From Ruminococcaceae bacterium UBA6353 (GTDB lineage: Bacteria > Bacillota > Clostridia > Oscillospirales > Acutalibacteraceae): a stretch of DNA of 45,926 nt. Location of the stretch: NCBI GenBank assembly GCA_002437905.1, contig DJRT01000016.1, positions 1 to 45,926 on the forward strand. The letters are read 5' to 3'. Shown here one piece after another: positions 7,281 through 15,032 of this stretch; the stretch's first letter is position 1, and the number at the start of each line of letters is the position of its first letter. The position numbers and the translations under genes were made by a program. The notes below the pieces were generated by a model. The model had not been told where the DNA came from. It saw nothing but the letters and a program-made list of their open reading frames with translations, and ran no database searches.

Positions 7281-7890
7281 GAAGTGTGGCCTTGCCCGCT
7301 ATATTTCCCACCTGGATCTTATGCGGGTGATGACCCGTGCCGTGCGCCGCGCGGAGATCCCGCTGTGGTATACCGAGGGCTTTAACCGTCACCCGTATCT
7401 TACCTTTGCTGCGCCGCTTTCGCTGGGCAGCGAGGGGCTGCAGGAGACCATGGATCTGCGTCTGGAGGAGGAGCTGCCGATGGAGGAGCTGGTGCGGCGG
7501 CTGGATGCGGTGATGCCGCAGGGGCTGCGGATCACCGGCGCCGCGGAGGCGGTGCACAAGCCGGGTGAGCTGGCCGCTGCGCGCTACCGGCTGACCTTTG
7601 ACTGCCCGCCGGCGGTGCTGGAGGCGCTGCTGGCGCAGCCGGAGATTCTGGTGGAAAAGCGCACCAAGAAGAAGACCATGAAAACGCTGGATATCCGCCC
7701 GGCCTTTGCCGGCGCGGCAGTTGCTCCGGCACCGGAGGGAGCGGTGATGACCGTTACCCTGCCGCTGGGCAATGATACCGTGAACCCGACGCTGCTGCTG
7801 ACGGCACTGAATGCCGGGGCGGCACGCCAATACCGCTGCCGGGTGCTGCGGCTGGCACTGCTGCTGGAAAACGGTGAGCCGTTTTGCTGA
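7255..7890 (+). CDS. DUF2344 / TIGR03936 radical SAM-associated protein
   Basis: This is a 211-residue protein starting KNIRVTFEKCGLARYISHLDL, the hallmark opening of the TIGR03936 family. In other genomes it is either fused to, or encoded next to, the TIGR03960 radical SAM enzyme. The TTG at 7255 is chosen because GGAGG sits 9 bases ahead and the family starts at this point. It overlaps the radical SAM gene by 26 bases. Its biochemical role is not established. It is followed by the promoter and leader of rplS. Confidence 0.88.
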   Translation: MKNIRVTFEKCGLARYISHLDLMRVMTRAVRRAEIPLWYTEGFNRHPYLTFAAPLSLGSEGLQETMDLRLEEELPMEELVRRLDAVMPQGLRITGAAEAVHKPGELAAARYRLTFDCPPAVLEALLAQPEILVEKRTKKKTMKTLDIRPAFAGAAVAPAPEGAVMTVTLPLGNDTVNPTLLLTALNAGAARQYRCRVLRLALLLENGEPFC

Positions 7891-7917
7891 TTTTTTTGCG
7901 AAAATCCAAAAAAGTGC

Positions 7918-7946
7918 TTGCTTTTTCTGCCGCGGTGTGGTATCAT
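7918..7946 (+). promoter_or_regulatory. Promoter of rplS
   Basis: TTGCTT (7918-7923) and TATCAT (7941-7946) are separated by 17 bases, about 140 bases before the rplS start. The distance leaves room for a long structured leader. Confidence 0.7.
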
Positions 7947-7952
7947 ACTACC

Positions 7953-8075
7953 TGTGTTTTTGATCCGCGGGTGAATTGCGCCCGTGGGGGTTAATGCCAG
8001 GCGAAAGCACGACATTAAAGCGGGCAGTCCTCTGCCGGCCTTGCGGCGCGGTAAGAATGTCTGAAAATTTAGGAG
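7953..8075 (+). promoter_or_regulatory. Structured 5' leader of rplS (L19-leader-like)
   Basis: Three stem-loops can be drawn. The first is CCGCGGG (7965-7971) with CCCGTGG (7981-7987). The second is TTAATG (7991-7996) with CATTAA (8013-8018), capped by GC-GAAA-GC. The third is GGCAG (8023-8027) with CTGCC (8032-8036). The AGGAGG site follows. Bacillota rplS genes are known to carry an autoregulatory L19 leader; whether this one belongs to that Rfam family was not tested. Confidence 0.5.
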
Positions 8076-8086
8076 GAAAAGACAAT

Positions 8087-8431
8087 ATGGATGCACTGAA
8101 GATCATTGCTGGCGACAGCGTGAAAGAGACCACCCCCGCCTTTGCGATCGGCGATACCGTCCGCGTGGATGTGAAGATCCGCGAGGGTGACCGTGAGCGT
8201 ATTCAGGCCTTTGAGGGCACCGTGATCGCCAAGCGCGGCAGCGGCGTGGCCGAGACCTTTACCGTCCGCCGTGTGGCGTATGGCGTCGGCGTGGAGCGTG
8301 TGTTCCCGCTGCACAGCCCCAATGTGGCTGCCGTGAAGGTGATCCGCACCGGTAAGGTTCGCCGCAGCAAGCTGTACTACCTGCGTGACCGCGTGGGCAA
8401 GGCTTCCAAGGTCAAGGAACTCATCAAATAA
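8087..8431 (+). CDS. rplS: 50S ribosomal protein L19
   Basis: This is a 114-residue protein, the normal family length. It contains the L19 SH3-like core GDTVRVDVKIREGDRERIQAF-EGTVIAKRG and the C-terminal signature RRSKLYYLRDRVGKASKVKE. L19 sits at the 30S-50S interface. The start at 8087 has AGGAGG about 9 bases upstream. It is monocistronic: its own promoter and leader precede it and a strong terminator follows. Confidence 0.98.
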   Translation: MDALKIIAGDSVKETTPAFAIGDTVRVDVKIREGDRERIQAFEGTVIAKRGSGVAETFTVRRVAYGVGVERVFPLHSPNVAAVKVIRTGKVRRSKLYYLRDRVGKASKVKELIK

Positions 8432-8441
8432 TCTTTTGCGC

Positions 8442-8474
8442 AAGAAAAAAGGGACTGAAAAGTCCCTTTTTTGC
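8442..8474 (+). terminator. Intrinsic terminator of rplS
   Basis: The AAAAAAGGGACT/AGTCCCTTTTTT stem with a GAAA tetraloop and T-run lies just after the rplS stop. Confidence 0.92.
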
Positions 8475-8503
8475 TTTATTTTCGGTTTTTTCTATGCTAT
8501 AAT
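8475..8503 (+). promoter_or_regulatory. Promoter ahead of the signal peptidase operon
   Basis: There is a perfect -10 TATAAT at 8498-8503 with a weak -35 (TTTATT) 17 bases upstream. It lies directly after the rplS terminator and about 70 bases before the first signal peptidase gene. Confidence 0.65.
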
Positions 8504-8574
8504 AGCCCATATAGAGATGAAACCGGCAGAAAAGGCGGCGAAAAGAGCCGTGCCGCCCCTGCGGAGAGGATGCT

Positions 8575-9111
8575 ATGAAGCGACGAAATACACACAGCGA
8601 TGGGCAGCTGGCCCCGTCGCTCTATGACTGGATCAGTGCAATGATCGCGGCGCTGGTGGCGCTGGCGGTTCTTTTCACCTGCTTCATGCGGGTGGTCAGT
8701 GTGGATGGCGACTCGATGGTGCCGACGCTGCTGGATGGCGACCGCCTGATGCTGCTGGAGGCCGGCGGCCGCTACGCCGACGGAGATATTGTGGTGATCG
8801 ACCGCTATACCCAGGAGCCGCTGATCAAGCGTGTGATCGCCGGCGCCGGCGAGACCGTCGAGATCACGGCGGACGGCAGGGTGTACCGGGACGGCGTACA
8901 GCTGTCCGAGCCGTATATCCAGGGCAAGACGCTGCTGCGGGATTTTGATGGCCCGCTGCAGATACCGGAGGGGTATCTGTTCGTGATGGGAGACAACCGG
9001 GCGGTTTCACTGGACAGCCGCTCGGCGGAGGTTGGCCTGATCCCGGAAAAGGATGTGGTCGGCAAGGTGATCCTGCGCCTGTGGCCCTTCCCGCGCATTG
9101 GGCTTGTATAG
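8575..9111 (+). CDS. lepB: Signal peptidase I (first copy)
   Basis: This is a 178-residue type I signal peptidase with one N-terminal membrane anchor (residues about 18-38). The catalytic Ser47 is in GDSMVPT and the general-base Lys85 in IKRVIAGAGE. The later family box MGDNRAVSLDSR is also present. It removes signal peptides on the outer face of the membrane. The short form with a single anchor is typical of Gram-positive SipS-type enzymes. It starts an operon leading through a second signal peptidase, rbgA and rnhB. Confidence 0.95.
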   Translation: MKRRNTHSDGQLAPSLYDWISAMIAALVALAVLFTCFMRVVSVDGDSMVPTLLDGDRLMLLEAGGRYADGDIVVIDRYTQEPLIKRVIAGAGETVEITADGRVYRDGVQLSEPYIQGKTLLRDFDGPLQIPEGYLFVMGDNRAVSLDSRSAEVGLIPEKDVVGKVILRLWPFPRIGLV

Positions 9112-9140
9112 ACAAAGCAGGAATAAGGAGGGCAGGCCGG

Positions 9141-9686
9141 ATGGAACAAACAACCGAAAAGCGTGGACAGGCACTGGGGGCGGGCTTTGATTTTGTGTCG
9201 TCCATGATTATGGCCCTGCTGACGGTGGCGCTGGTGTTTCTGCTGGCGTTCCGGGTGGTGGCGGTCAATGGCAGCTCCATGTGCGATACGCTGCACGATG
9301 GGGATCGGCTGGCTCTGGTCAGCCGCTTTTATACGGTGCAGCGCGGCAGCATTATCGTCATCAACCGGCAGGGGGATGAGCCGCTGATCAAGCGGGTGGT
9401 CGCCGTGGCCGGCGATACGGTGGATATCGACCCCGAAACGCAGCATCTGGTGCTGAATGGAGAGGTGCAGGAAGAAGCGTATGTCAAGGGCGGCGTTACG
9501 CCGGATTTTGGGTTCGAGGGCCCCTTTACCGTGCCGGAGGGCTATGTCTTCGCCATGGGGGATAACCGCTCGGACTCCAAGGATAGCCGCCAGCTTGGCG
9601 CTTTTTCGACCAAGGATATTGTGGGTAAGGTGGCGCTGCGGTTTTTCCCCTTTGCCACCGCGGCACAGCTTGAGAACGGAGAGTGA
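9141..9686 (+). CDS. lepB: Signal peptidase I (second copy)
   Basis: This is a 181-residue paralogue of the preceding gene with one anchor (about 18-38), nucleophile Ser46 in NGSSMCDT, general-base Lys84 in IKRVVAVAGD, and MGDNRSDSKDSR. The ATG at 9141 has GGAGGG 8 bases ahead; upstream in-frame codons are not preceded by a site. The copies differ clearly in sequence, so the duplication is old. Some specialisation for different substrates is possible but not visible. Confidence 0.95.
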   Translation: MEQTTEKRGQALGAGFDFVSSMIMALLTVALVFLLAFRVVAVNGSSMCDTLHDGDRLALVSRFYTVQRGSIIVINRQGDEPLIKRVVAVAGDTVDIDPETQHLVLNGEVQEEAYVKGGVTPDFGFEGPFTVPEGYVFAMGDNRSDSKDSRQLGAFSTKDIVGKVALRFFPFATAAQLENGE

Positions 9687-9689
9687 CGC

Positions 9690-10673
9690 GTGAGACCGAA
9701 TAAAAGCCGCCCGGCGGCCAAAGCTGCCGGTAAGAAACCTGCCCGCGCCCCCCGCCCGGCGGCGGAAAAGCCGAAAACGGGCGACGCGCAGGCGGTCAGC
9801 ATTAACTGGTTTCCGGGGCATATGGCGCGCACCCGCCGCCGGATACAGGAAAGCCTGTCCCTGGTGGACGCGGTGGTGGAGATTGTGGACGCCCGCATAC
9901 CGGTCAGCAGCCGCAACCCGGAGCTGGACGGCCTGACCGGCCGGAAGCCGCGCCTGATCATTCTCAATAAAGCCGATCTGGCAGATGAGCAGACCACCCG
10001 GCGGTGGATCGCTGCCTATCGGCGGCAGGGGTTTGCGGCGCTGGCCGTGGACTGCAAGAGCGGCCGGGGACTGGAGGGCTTTCTGCCCGCCCTGCGGACG
10101 CTGCTGCACGATAGTGTGGCCAAGTGGGAGGAGCGCGGCATGAACCGCGCCATCCGGGCAATGGTGGTGGGCATCCCCAATGTAGGCAAAAGCTCCTTTA
10201 TCAACCGCCTGACAAAGGGCGGCAAGGCCAAGGTGGAGGATCGCCCCGGCGTGACCCGCAGCAACCAGTGGTTTGTGGTGGAGGGCGCGCAGCTGCTGGA
10301 TACCCCTGGCGTGCTGTGGCCGAAGTTTGAGGACCATACCGTAGCGCTGCACCTGGCCTTTACCGGTGCGATCAAGGATCAGGTGCTGGATATGGAGGAG
10401 ATGGCCTGTGAGCTGCTGCGGGTGCTGGCGGCGGCCTACCGGCCGCTGCTTTGCTCCCGCTATAAGCTGCCGGAGGAGCTGCCGGAAACGGTTTTTGCCG
10501 ATCCGTGGGAGCTGCTGCAGTGTATCGCCCGCCAGCGGGGGATGCTGCTTTCCGGTGGGGAGGTGCACACCGAGCGGGCGGCGGTGATGCTGCTGGATGA
10601 ATACCGTGGCGGCAAGCTGGGGCGCATCACCCTGGAGCAGCCGCCTGTGGGAGGTGCCGACCGTGACGAATGA
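9690..10673 (+). CDS. rbgA: Ribosome biogenesis GTPase RbgA (YlqF)
   Basis: This is a 327-residue circularly permuted GTPase: NKAD (G4, about 93-96) precedes the P-loop GIPNVGKSS (about 161-169) and DTPG. In Bacillus the protein acts late in 50S assembly. The family normally begins near INWFPGHM, which is at residue 38 here, so this version carries about 37 extra residues rich in Lys, Arg, Ala and Pro. The GTG at 9690 has GGAGAG upstream. A later start would have to use an internal codon without a visible site. Confidence 0.94.
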   Translation: MRPNKSRPAAKAAGKKPARAPRPAAEKPKTGDAQAVSINWFPGHMARTRRRIQESLSLVDAVVEIVDARIPVSSRNPELDGLTGRKPRLIILNKADLADEQTTRRWIAAYRRQGFAALAVDCKSGRGLEGFLPALRTLLHDSVAKWEERGMNRAIRAMVVGIPNVGKSSFINRLTKGGKAKVEDRPGVTRSNQWFVVEGAQLLDTPGVLWPKFEDHTVALHLAFTGAIKDQVLDMEEMACELLRVLAAAYRPLLCSRYKLPEELPETVFADPWELLQCIARQRGMLLSGGEVHTERAAVMLLDEYRGGKLGRITLEQPPVGGADRDE

Positions 10674-11277
10674 AGAATATGACGCGGGGCTGCGGGAGCG
10701 CTATGGCTGCTTCTGCGGCGTGGATGAGGCTGGCCGCGGGCCGCTGGCCGGGCCGGTGTGTGCCGCGGCGGTGATTTTGGATCCTGCCCGGCCGATCCCC
10801 GGTATCAACGATTCCAAAAAGCTTTCCGAGAAGAAGCGGGAGCAGCTGTTTGCTGTCATCTGCGCGCAGGCGGCCGCCTATGCGGTGGCATTTGCCAGCG
10901 TGGAGGAAATTGAACAGTACAATATCCTGCAGGCGACCTTTTTGGCCATGACCCGCGCGGTCAGTGCCCTGGAGATCCAGCCGCAGATGGCGGTGATCGA
11001 CGGCAACCGCCTGCCGCCGGCGCTGCTGGTGCCGGGTGTTACGCTTGTCAAGGGAGATGCCTTGTCAGCCTCGATCGGCGCGGCCTCCGTGCTGGCGAAG
11101 GTCAGCCGTGACCGGCTGATGCGGGAGATGGATACGCAGTATCCCGGCTACGGCTTTGCCGTACATAAGGGCTACGGCACAGCTGCGCACACCGCGGCCA
11201 TTCGACAGCTTGGCCCCTGCCCAATCCACCGGCCAAGCTTTTTGCGCAAGCTGCTGGGGGAGCAGAGCCATGGCTGA
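10663..11277 (+). CDS. rnhB: Ribonuclease HII
   Basis: This is a 204-residue enzyme that removes RNA from RNA-DNA hybrids and single misinserted ribonucleotides. The active-site opening GVDEAGRGPLAGPV (Asp21, Glu22) and the later acidic residues in AVIDGNRLP and SIGAASVLAKVSRDR are present. The GTG at 10663 is chosen for GGGAGG 7 bases ahead, and it overlaps the end of rbgA by 11 bases, the common rbgA-rnhB order in Bacillota. Confidence 0.95.
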   Translation: MTNEEYDAGLRERYGCFCGVDEAGRGPLAGPVCAAAVILDPARPIPGINDSKKLSEKKREQLFAVICAQAAAYAVAFASVEEIEQYNILQATFLAMTRAVSALEIQPQMAVIDGNRLPPALLVPGVTLVKGDALSASIGAASVLAKVSRDRLMREMDTQYPGYGFAVHKGYGTAAHTAAIRQLGPCPIHRPSFLRKLLGEQSHG

Positions 11278-11656
11278 GGTTTCCCGCGGCGCTGCCGGAG
11301 AGGTGCTGGCCGCCCGCTTTCTGCGGGAGAAAGGCTATACGCTCCTGACGGCCAATTACCGCTGCCGGCAGGGCGAGGTGGACATAATCGCCGCCGACGC
11401 TTCGTATATTGTTTTTGTGGAGGTCAAGACCCGGCAGCAGGGGGCACTGTATGCGCCGCGTGAGGCGGTGGACGCTGCCAAGCAGCGCCGCATCATTGCC
11501 ACGGCAATGCAGTATCTGCAGCGGTATCCGACGCCGCTGCAGCCCCGCTTCGATGTGGTGGAGGTCGTGACCAAGCGAAATCAGCCCCTGCAGGCCGTGC
11601 AGATTGACCACTACCTGGGGGCGTATGAGGCGGGGAGCTTGCGTGAGGCTTTTTGA
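11270..11656 (+). CDS. yraN: YraN/UPF0102-family endonuclease-like protein
   Basis: This is a 128-residue protein of the PD-(D/E)xK nuclease fold, with GEVDIIAAD and FVEVKTR forming the putative active site. The ATG at 11270 overlaps the rnhB stop. The family is almost always next to rnhB; its cellular substrate is not established. Confidence 0.92.
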   Translation: MAEVSRGAAGEVLAARFLREKGYTLLTANYRCRQGEVDIIAADASYIVFVEVKTRQQGALYAPREAVDAAKQRRIIATAMQYLQRYPTPLQPRFDVVEVVTKRNQPLQAVQIDHYLGAYEAGSLREAF

Positions 11657-12575
11657 TTTGCATTGTGATACCCTTTCGGCGGCGCTCAACGGGACGCCAT
11701 CGCCGCTGTATGCGGGCGACCGGTTTGTGCCGGCGGCTGGTGGGGGCTTTACGCCGTGGGTGCAGACGATGGCGGCTTACCTTCCGGATACCCTGCGGGG
11801 GGAGGCCGCCCGCAGGGCGTGCCTGGCCATGCTGGCGGTGGCCGCCCGGTGGCAGTGCCGGCAGCCGGCACAGCTTCGCCTGCTTACCGGCACTCGCTGC
11901 CCGCAGCCGGCCTTTTCCGGCTGCCAGGTAATGCTGTCGGTGGAGGGGGGCGGCGCTTTCGGCGATGCGCCGGAATTCCTGTGCCGTCTGGCGGACGCCG
12001 GTGTAAAGCTGATATCCCTTACATGGAATGGCGACAATGCCTGGGCAAGCGGCTGCATGGGTACGCCGGACGGCGGCCTTACGGCGGCCGGCGAACAGGC
12101 GCTGCAGCAGATGGAGCGGCTGGCCATCACGCCGGATGTTTCCCATCTCAATGCAGCCGGCTTCTGGCAGGTGGCCGCGCGCTGCCGCCGCCCGTTTATT
12201 GCCAGCCATTCGGATGCGGCGGCGGTTCTTCCGCACCCGCGCAACCTGACGGATGAGCAGTTTGTTGCCCTGCGGGAGGCCGGCGGGCTGGTGGGACTGA
12301 ATTTGTATCCCGGCCACCTGGGCGGGCTGAGCTTTGCACAGCTGCGCCGACACCTGGAGCACTTTCTCTCGCTGGACGGTGAGCGCACCGTCTGCATTGG
12401 CAGCGATCTGGATGGGTTTACGCTGCCGGACGGAGTGGATGGATACGCCTTTTTGGCCGGCTTTTGGCAGTATCTGGCGGAGGCCGGGTATCCCGCCGAT
12501 CTGCTGGATTGGATTTTCTACGAAAACGCCCGAAGCTTTTTCTTCGGTTCGGATGACAAAGACAAAGGAGAATGA
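11643..12575 (+). CDS. Membrane-dipeptidase-type (peptidase family M19) dipeptidase
   Basis: This is a 310-residue metallopeptidase with the HxD metal motif (FDLHCDTLS at the very N-terminus), the bridging Glu in LSVEGG, and the His ligands in DVSHLN and ASHSDA. Members hydrolyse dipeptides, including some with a D-residue. The GTG at 11643 is preferred because GGGGAG precedes it and the family starts right at this motif. It overlaps yraN by 14 bases. No signal peptide is seen, so it is probably cytoplasmic. Confidence 0.9.
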   Translation: MRLFDLHCDTLSAALNGTPSPLYAGDRFVPAAGGGFTPWVQTMAAYLPDTLRGEAARRACLAMLAVAARWQCRQPAQLRLLTGTRCPQPAFSGCQVMLSVEGGGAFGDAPEFLCRLADAGVKLISLTWNGDNAWASGCMGTPDGGLTAAGEQALQQMERLAITPDVSHLNAAGFWQVAARCRRPFIASHSDAAAVLPHPRNLTDEQFVALREAGGLVGLNLYPGHLGGLSFAQLRRHLEHFLSLDGERTVCIGSDLDGFTLPDGVDGYAFLAGFWQYLAEAGYPADLLDWIFYENARSFFFGSDDKDKGE

Positions 12576-12577
12576 CC

Positions 12578-14068
12578 ATGAAATACACAAGCACCCGCAG
12601 CCGCGCGGCAACGGTATCCGCGGCCGAGGCCATTGCCACCGGCATCTCGCCGGAGGGCGGCCTGTATGTGCCGGAGAGCTTCCCGGCGCTGATTCCGGAG
12701 CTGCTGCAGGCACTGCTGCCGTTGGGCTATGCGGCACGCGCCGCCCGGCTGCTGCCGCTGTTCCTGACGGAGTTTTCGGCCGCGGAGCTGGAGCACTGTA
12801 CCGCGGCGGCTTACAGCCGCTTTGATACGCCGGCCGTGGCGCCGCTGCACCGGCTGGAGCCTGGTGTGCAGCTGCTGGAGCTGTGGCACGGGCCCACCTG
12901 CGCTTTTAAGGATATGGCGCTGCAGCTGCTGCCGCACCTGATGACCCTCTCGGTGCAAAAGACGGCACCGGACGAGCAGGTCGTCATCCTGGTCGCCACC
13001 TCCGGCGACACCGGCAAGGCGGCGCTGGAGGGCTTCCGCGATGTGCCGGGAACGAAGATCCAGGTGTTCTATCCCAGCGAGGGCGTCAGCGAGATGCAGC
13101 GCCTGCAAATGATCACGCAGGAGGGCGAAAATGTCGGGGTGTGCGCCATCCGCGGCAATTTTGACGATGCGCAGACCGGCGTAAAGACCCTGTTTACCGA
13201 TCCGGCCATGATTGCCCGCCTGCGGGAAAAGGGTATGCATTTCTCCAGCGCCAATTCCATCAACTGGGGGCGGCTGCTGCCGCAGATCGTGTACTATGTT
13301 TCCGCCTATTGCGACCTGCTGGCGGCGGGGGATATCCGCATGGGTGAGCCCATCAATGTGGTGGTGCCCACCGGCAATTTCGGCAATATCCTGGCGGCGT
13401 ACTACGCCAGGCGGATGGGGCTGCCGGTGCATAAGCTGGTCTGCGCCTCCAACCGCAACCGGGTGCTGACGGACTTTTTTGCTACCGGCACATACGATTG
13501 CAACCGGCCGTTCTACACCACCACCTCGCCGTCCATGGATATCCTGGTCTCCTCCAATCTGGAGCGGCTGCTGTACCATTTGGCTGGGGAGGATAGCGAG
13601 GAGATCTGCTGCCTGATGGCGTCACTGAAAAATGAGCGCCGCTACACCGTCCCGGCGGCGGTGAAGCAGCAGATGGATGCTCTGTTTGCTGCCGGCAGTG
13701 CCGACGATGCGGCGGTGGCCGAGACCGTGCGCCGCACCTATAAGGAAAAGGGCTATCTGTGCGATACGCATACGGCGGTGGCTCTGCGGGTGTATGAGGA
13801 ATACCGCACGGCCTCCGGGGATGATACCCCGACAGTGATCGCCTCCACCGCCAGCCCGTACAAATTCGCGCCGGCGATCCTGTCGGCGCTGGGCGCGCCG
13901 GTGCCGCAGCGGCCGTACGACCAGCTTGCCGCGCTGCACGCGCTGACGGGGGTGGCGGTGCCGCAGCCGCTGGAGGCACTGCGCGGCAAGGCGCCGCGCT
14001 TTACCGATTGCTGCAGCAACGATGTGGCCGGCATGCAGGCGAAGGTCTGTGAGCTGCTGCATATCTGA
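12578..14068 (+). CDS. thrC: Threonine synthase
   Basis: This is a 496-residue PLP enzyme converting O-phosphohomoserine to threonine. The PLP Lys111 lies in HGPTCAFKDMALQ, and the cofactor phosphate loop in PTGNFGNILAAYY. The N-terminal YTSTRSRAATVSAAEAI is typical of the longer class. The ATG at 12578 has AGGAG 7 bases ahead and follows the dipeptidase stop by 2 bases. No hom or thrB gene is nearby. Confidence 0.96.
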   Translation: MKYTSTRSRAATVSAAEAIATGISPEGGLYVPESFPALIPELLQALLPLGYAARAARLLPLFLTEFSAAELEHCTAAAYSRFDTPAVAPLHRLEPGVQLLELWHGPTCAFKDMALQLLPHLMTLSVQKTAPDEQVVILVATSGDTGKAALEGFRDVPGTKIQVFYPSEGVSEMQRLQMITQEGENVGVCAIRGNFDDAQTGVKTLFTDPAMIARLREKGMHFSSANSINWGRLLPQIVYYVSAYCDLLAAGDIRMGEPINVVVPTGNFGNILAAYYARRMGLPVHKLVCASNRNRVLTDFFATGTYDCNRPFYTTTSPSMDILVSSNLERLLYHLAGEDSEEICCLMASLKNERRYTVPAAVKQQMDALFAAGSADDAAVAETVRRTYKEKGYLCDTHTAVALRVYEEYRTASGDDTPTVIASTASPYKFAPAILSALGAPVPQRPYDQLAALHALTGVAVPQPLEALRGKAPRFTDCCSNDVAGMQAKVCELLHI

Positions 14069-14086
14069 GGCAGGGAGGAGAACGGT

Positions 14087-14800
14087 ATGGCGTTGTTTGC
14101 CATCGGCGATACCCATCTTTCCATCGGCGGCAGCAAGCCCATGACCGTTTTCGCCGGCTGGGAGCGGTACACAGAGCGCCTGGAGGAAAACTGGCGCCGG
14201 CTGGTGCGGCCGGTGGATACCGTGGTGATCCCCGGCGATATCTCATGGGGAATGAGCCTTGAGCAGGCACGGGCGGATTTTGCATTTCTGCAGGCTCTGC
14301 CGGGACGCAAGCTGCTGCTGAAAGGGAACCACGATTATTGGTGGTGCACCCGCCGCCGGATGGATACCTTTTTTGCAGAAAACGGGTTTGATACCCTGCG
14401 CATTGTGCACAATGACGCCGTGCCGGTGGATGACCGGCTGGCGGTATGCGGCAGCCGCGGCTGGTTCTTTGATGCGGAGGAGGATGCTGACCGCAAGGTG
14501 CTGCTGCGGGAGGCCGGCCGCCTGCGTACCTCTATCCGTGCCGCCAGGCAGACCGGCCTGGAGCCGGTGGCGTTCCTCCACTATCCGCCGCTGTACTGCG
14601 TGCGGCCGGGCGGGGTCGGACCGGAGCAGCTTTGCCCGGAGATCCTTGCTGTGCTGCAGGAGGAGGGCGTGCGGCGCTGCTATTACGGCCATGTGCACGG
14701 GCAGGGGATCCGTCTGGCCTTCAATGGCGACTATGAGGGCATCCGCTATCAGCTGGTGTCGGCCGATGCCCTGCACTTCTGTCCCGCACCGGTTTTCTGA
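14087..14800 (+). CDS. Calcineurin-like metallophosphoesterase
   Basis: This is a 237-residue protein with the whole metallophosphoesterase set in order: GDTHLS, GDISW, KGNHDYWW, FLHYPPLY and GHVHG. The KGNHDYWW form is that of a small conserved Bacillota subfamily often annotated as a serine/threonine phosphatase, with no proven substrate. It lies 18 bases after thrC with a good GGGAGG site, so it belongs to the same transcript. Confidence 0.9.
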   Translation: MALFAIGDTHLSIGGSKPMTVFAGWERYTERLEENWRRLVRPVDTVVIPGDISWGMSLEQARADFAFLQALPGRKLLLKGNHDYWWCTRRRMDTFFAENGFDTLRIVHNDAVPVDDRLAVCGSRGWFFDAEEDADRKVLLREAGRLRTSIRAARQTGLEPVAFLHYPPLYCVRPGGVGPEQLCPEILAVLQEEGVRRCYYGHVHGQGIRLAFNGDYEGIRYQLVSADALHFCPAPVF

Positions 14801-14883
14801 CCCTGACGGCCGTTCTTTATCGCCCATTGGCTGCCCGCCGGGCGGACAAAAGCAAAAAATGTACGCTTTTTTTCAAAAAACAG

Positions 14884-14912
14884 TAGCAATCCTTTTCCGG
14901 GTGTGCTATAAT
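14884..14912 (+). promoter_or_regulatory. Promoter of tig
   Basis: There is a perfect -10 TATAAT at 14907-14912 with a weak -35 (TAGCAA) 17 bases upstream. About 120 bases of leader separate it from the tig start. In this leader CTGTGTGCTGCGG can pair imperfectly with CCGCGGCAGACAG, giving a hairpin of unknown role. Confidence 0.65.
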
Positions 14913-15032
14913 ATCTCGCGGTGTCTGTGTGCTGCGGGGCAGTGGCGCACCGCGGCAGACAGTCAATAGGCGTTCCGGCGGCGCTGAACACGCCGGCAAT
15001 GTGCTGGAAAGCAAAATTGGGAGGAAACAGAT

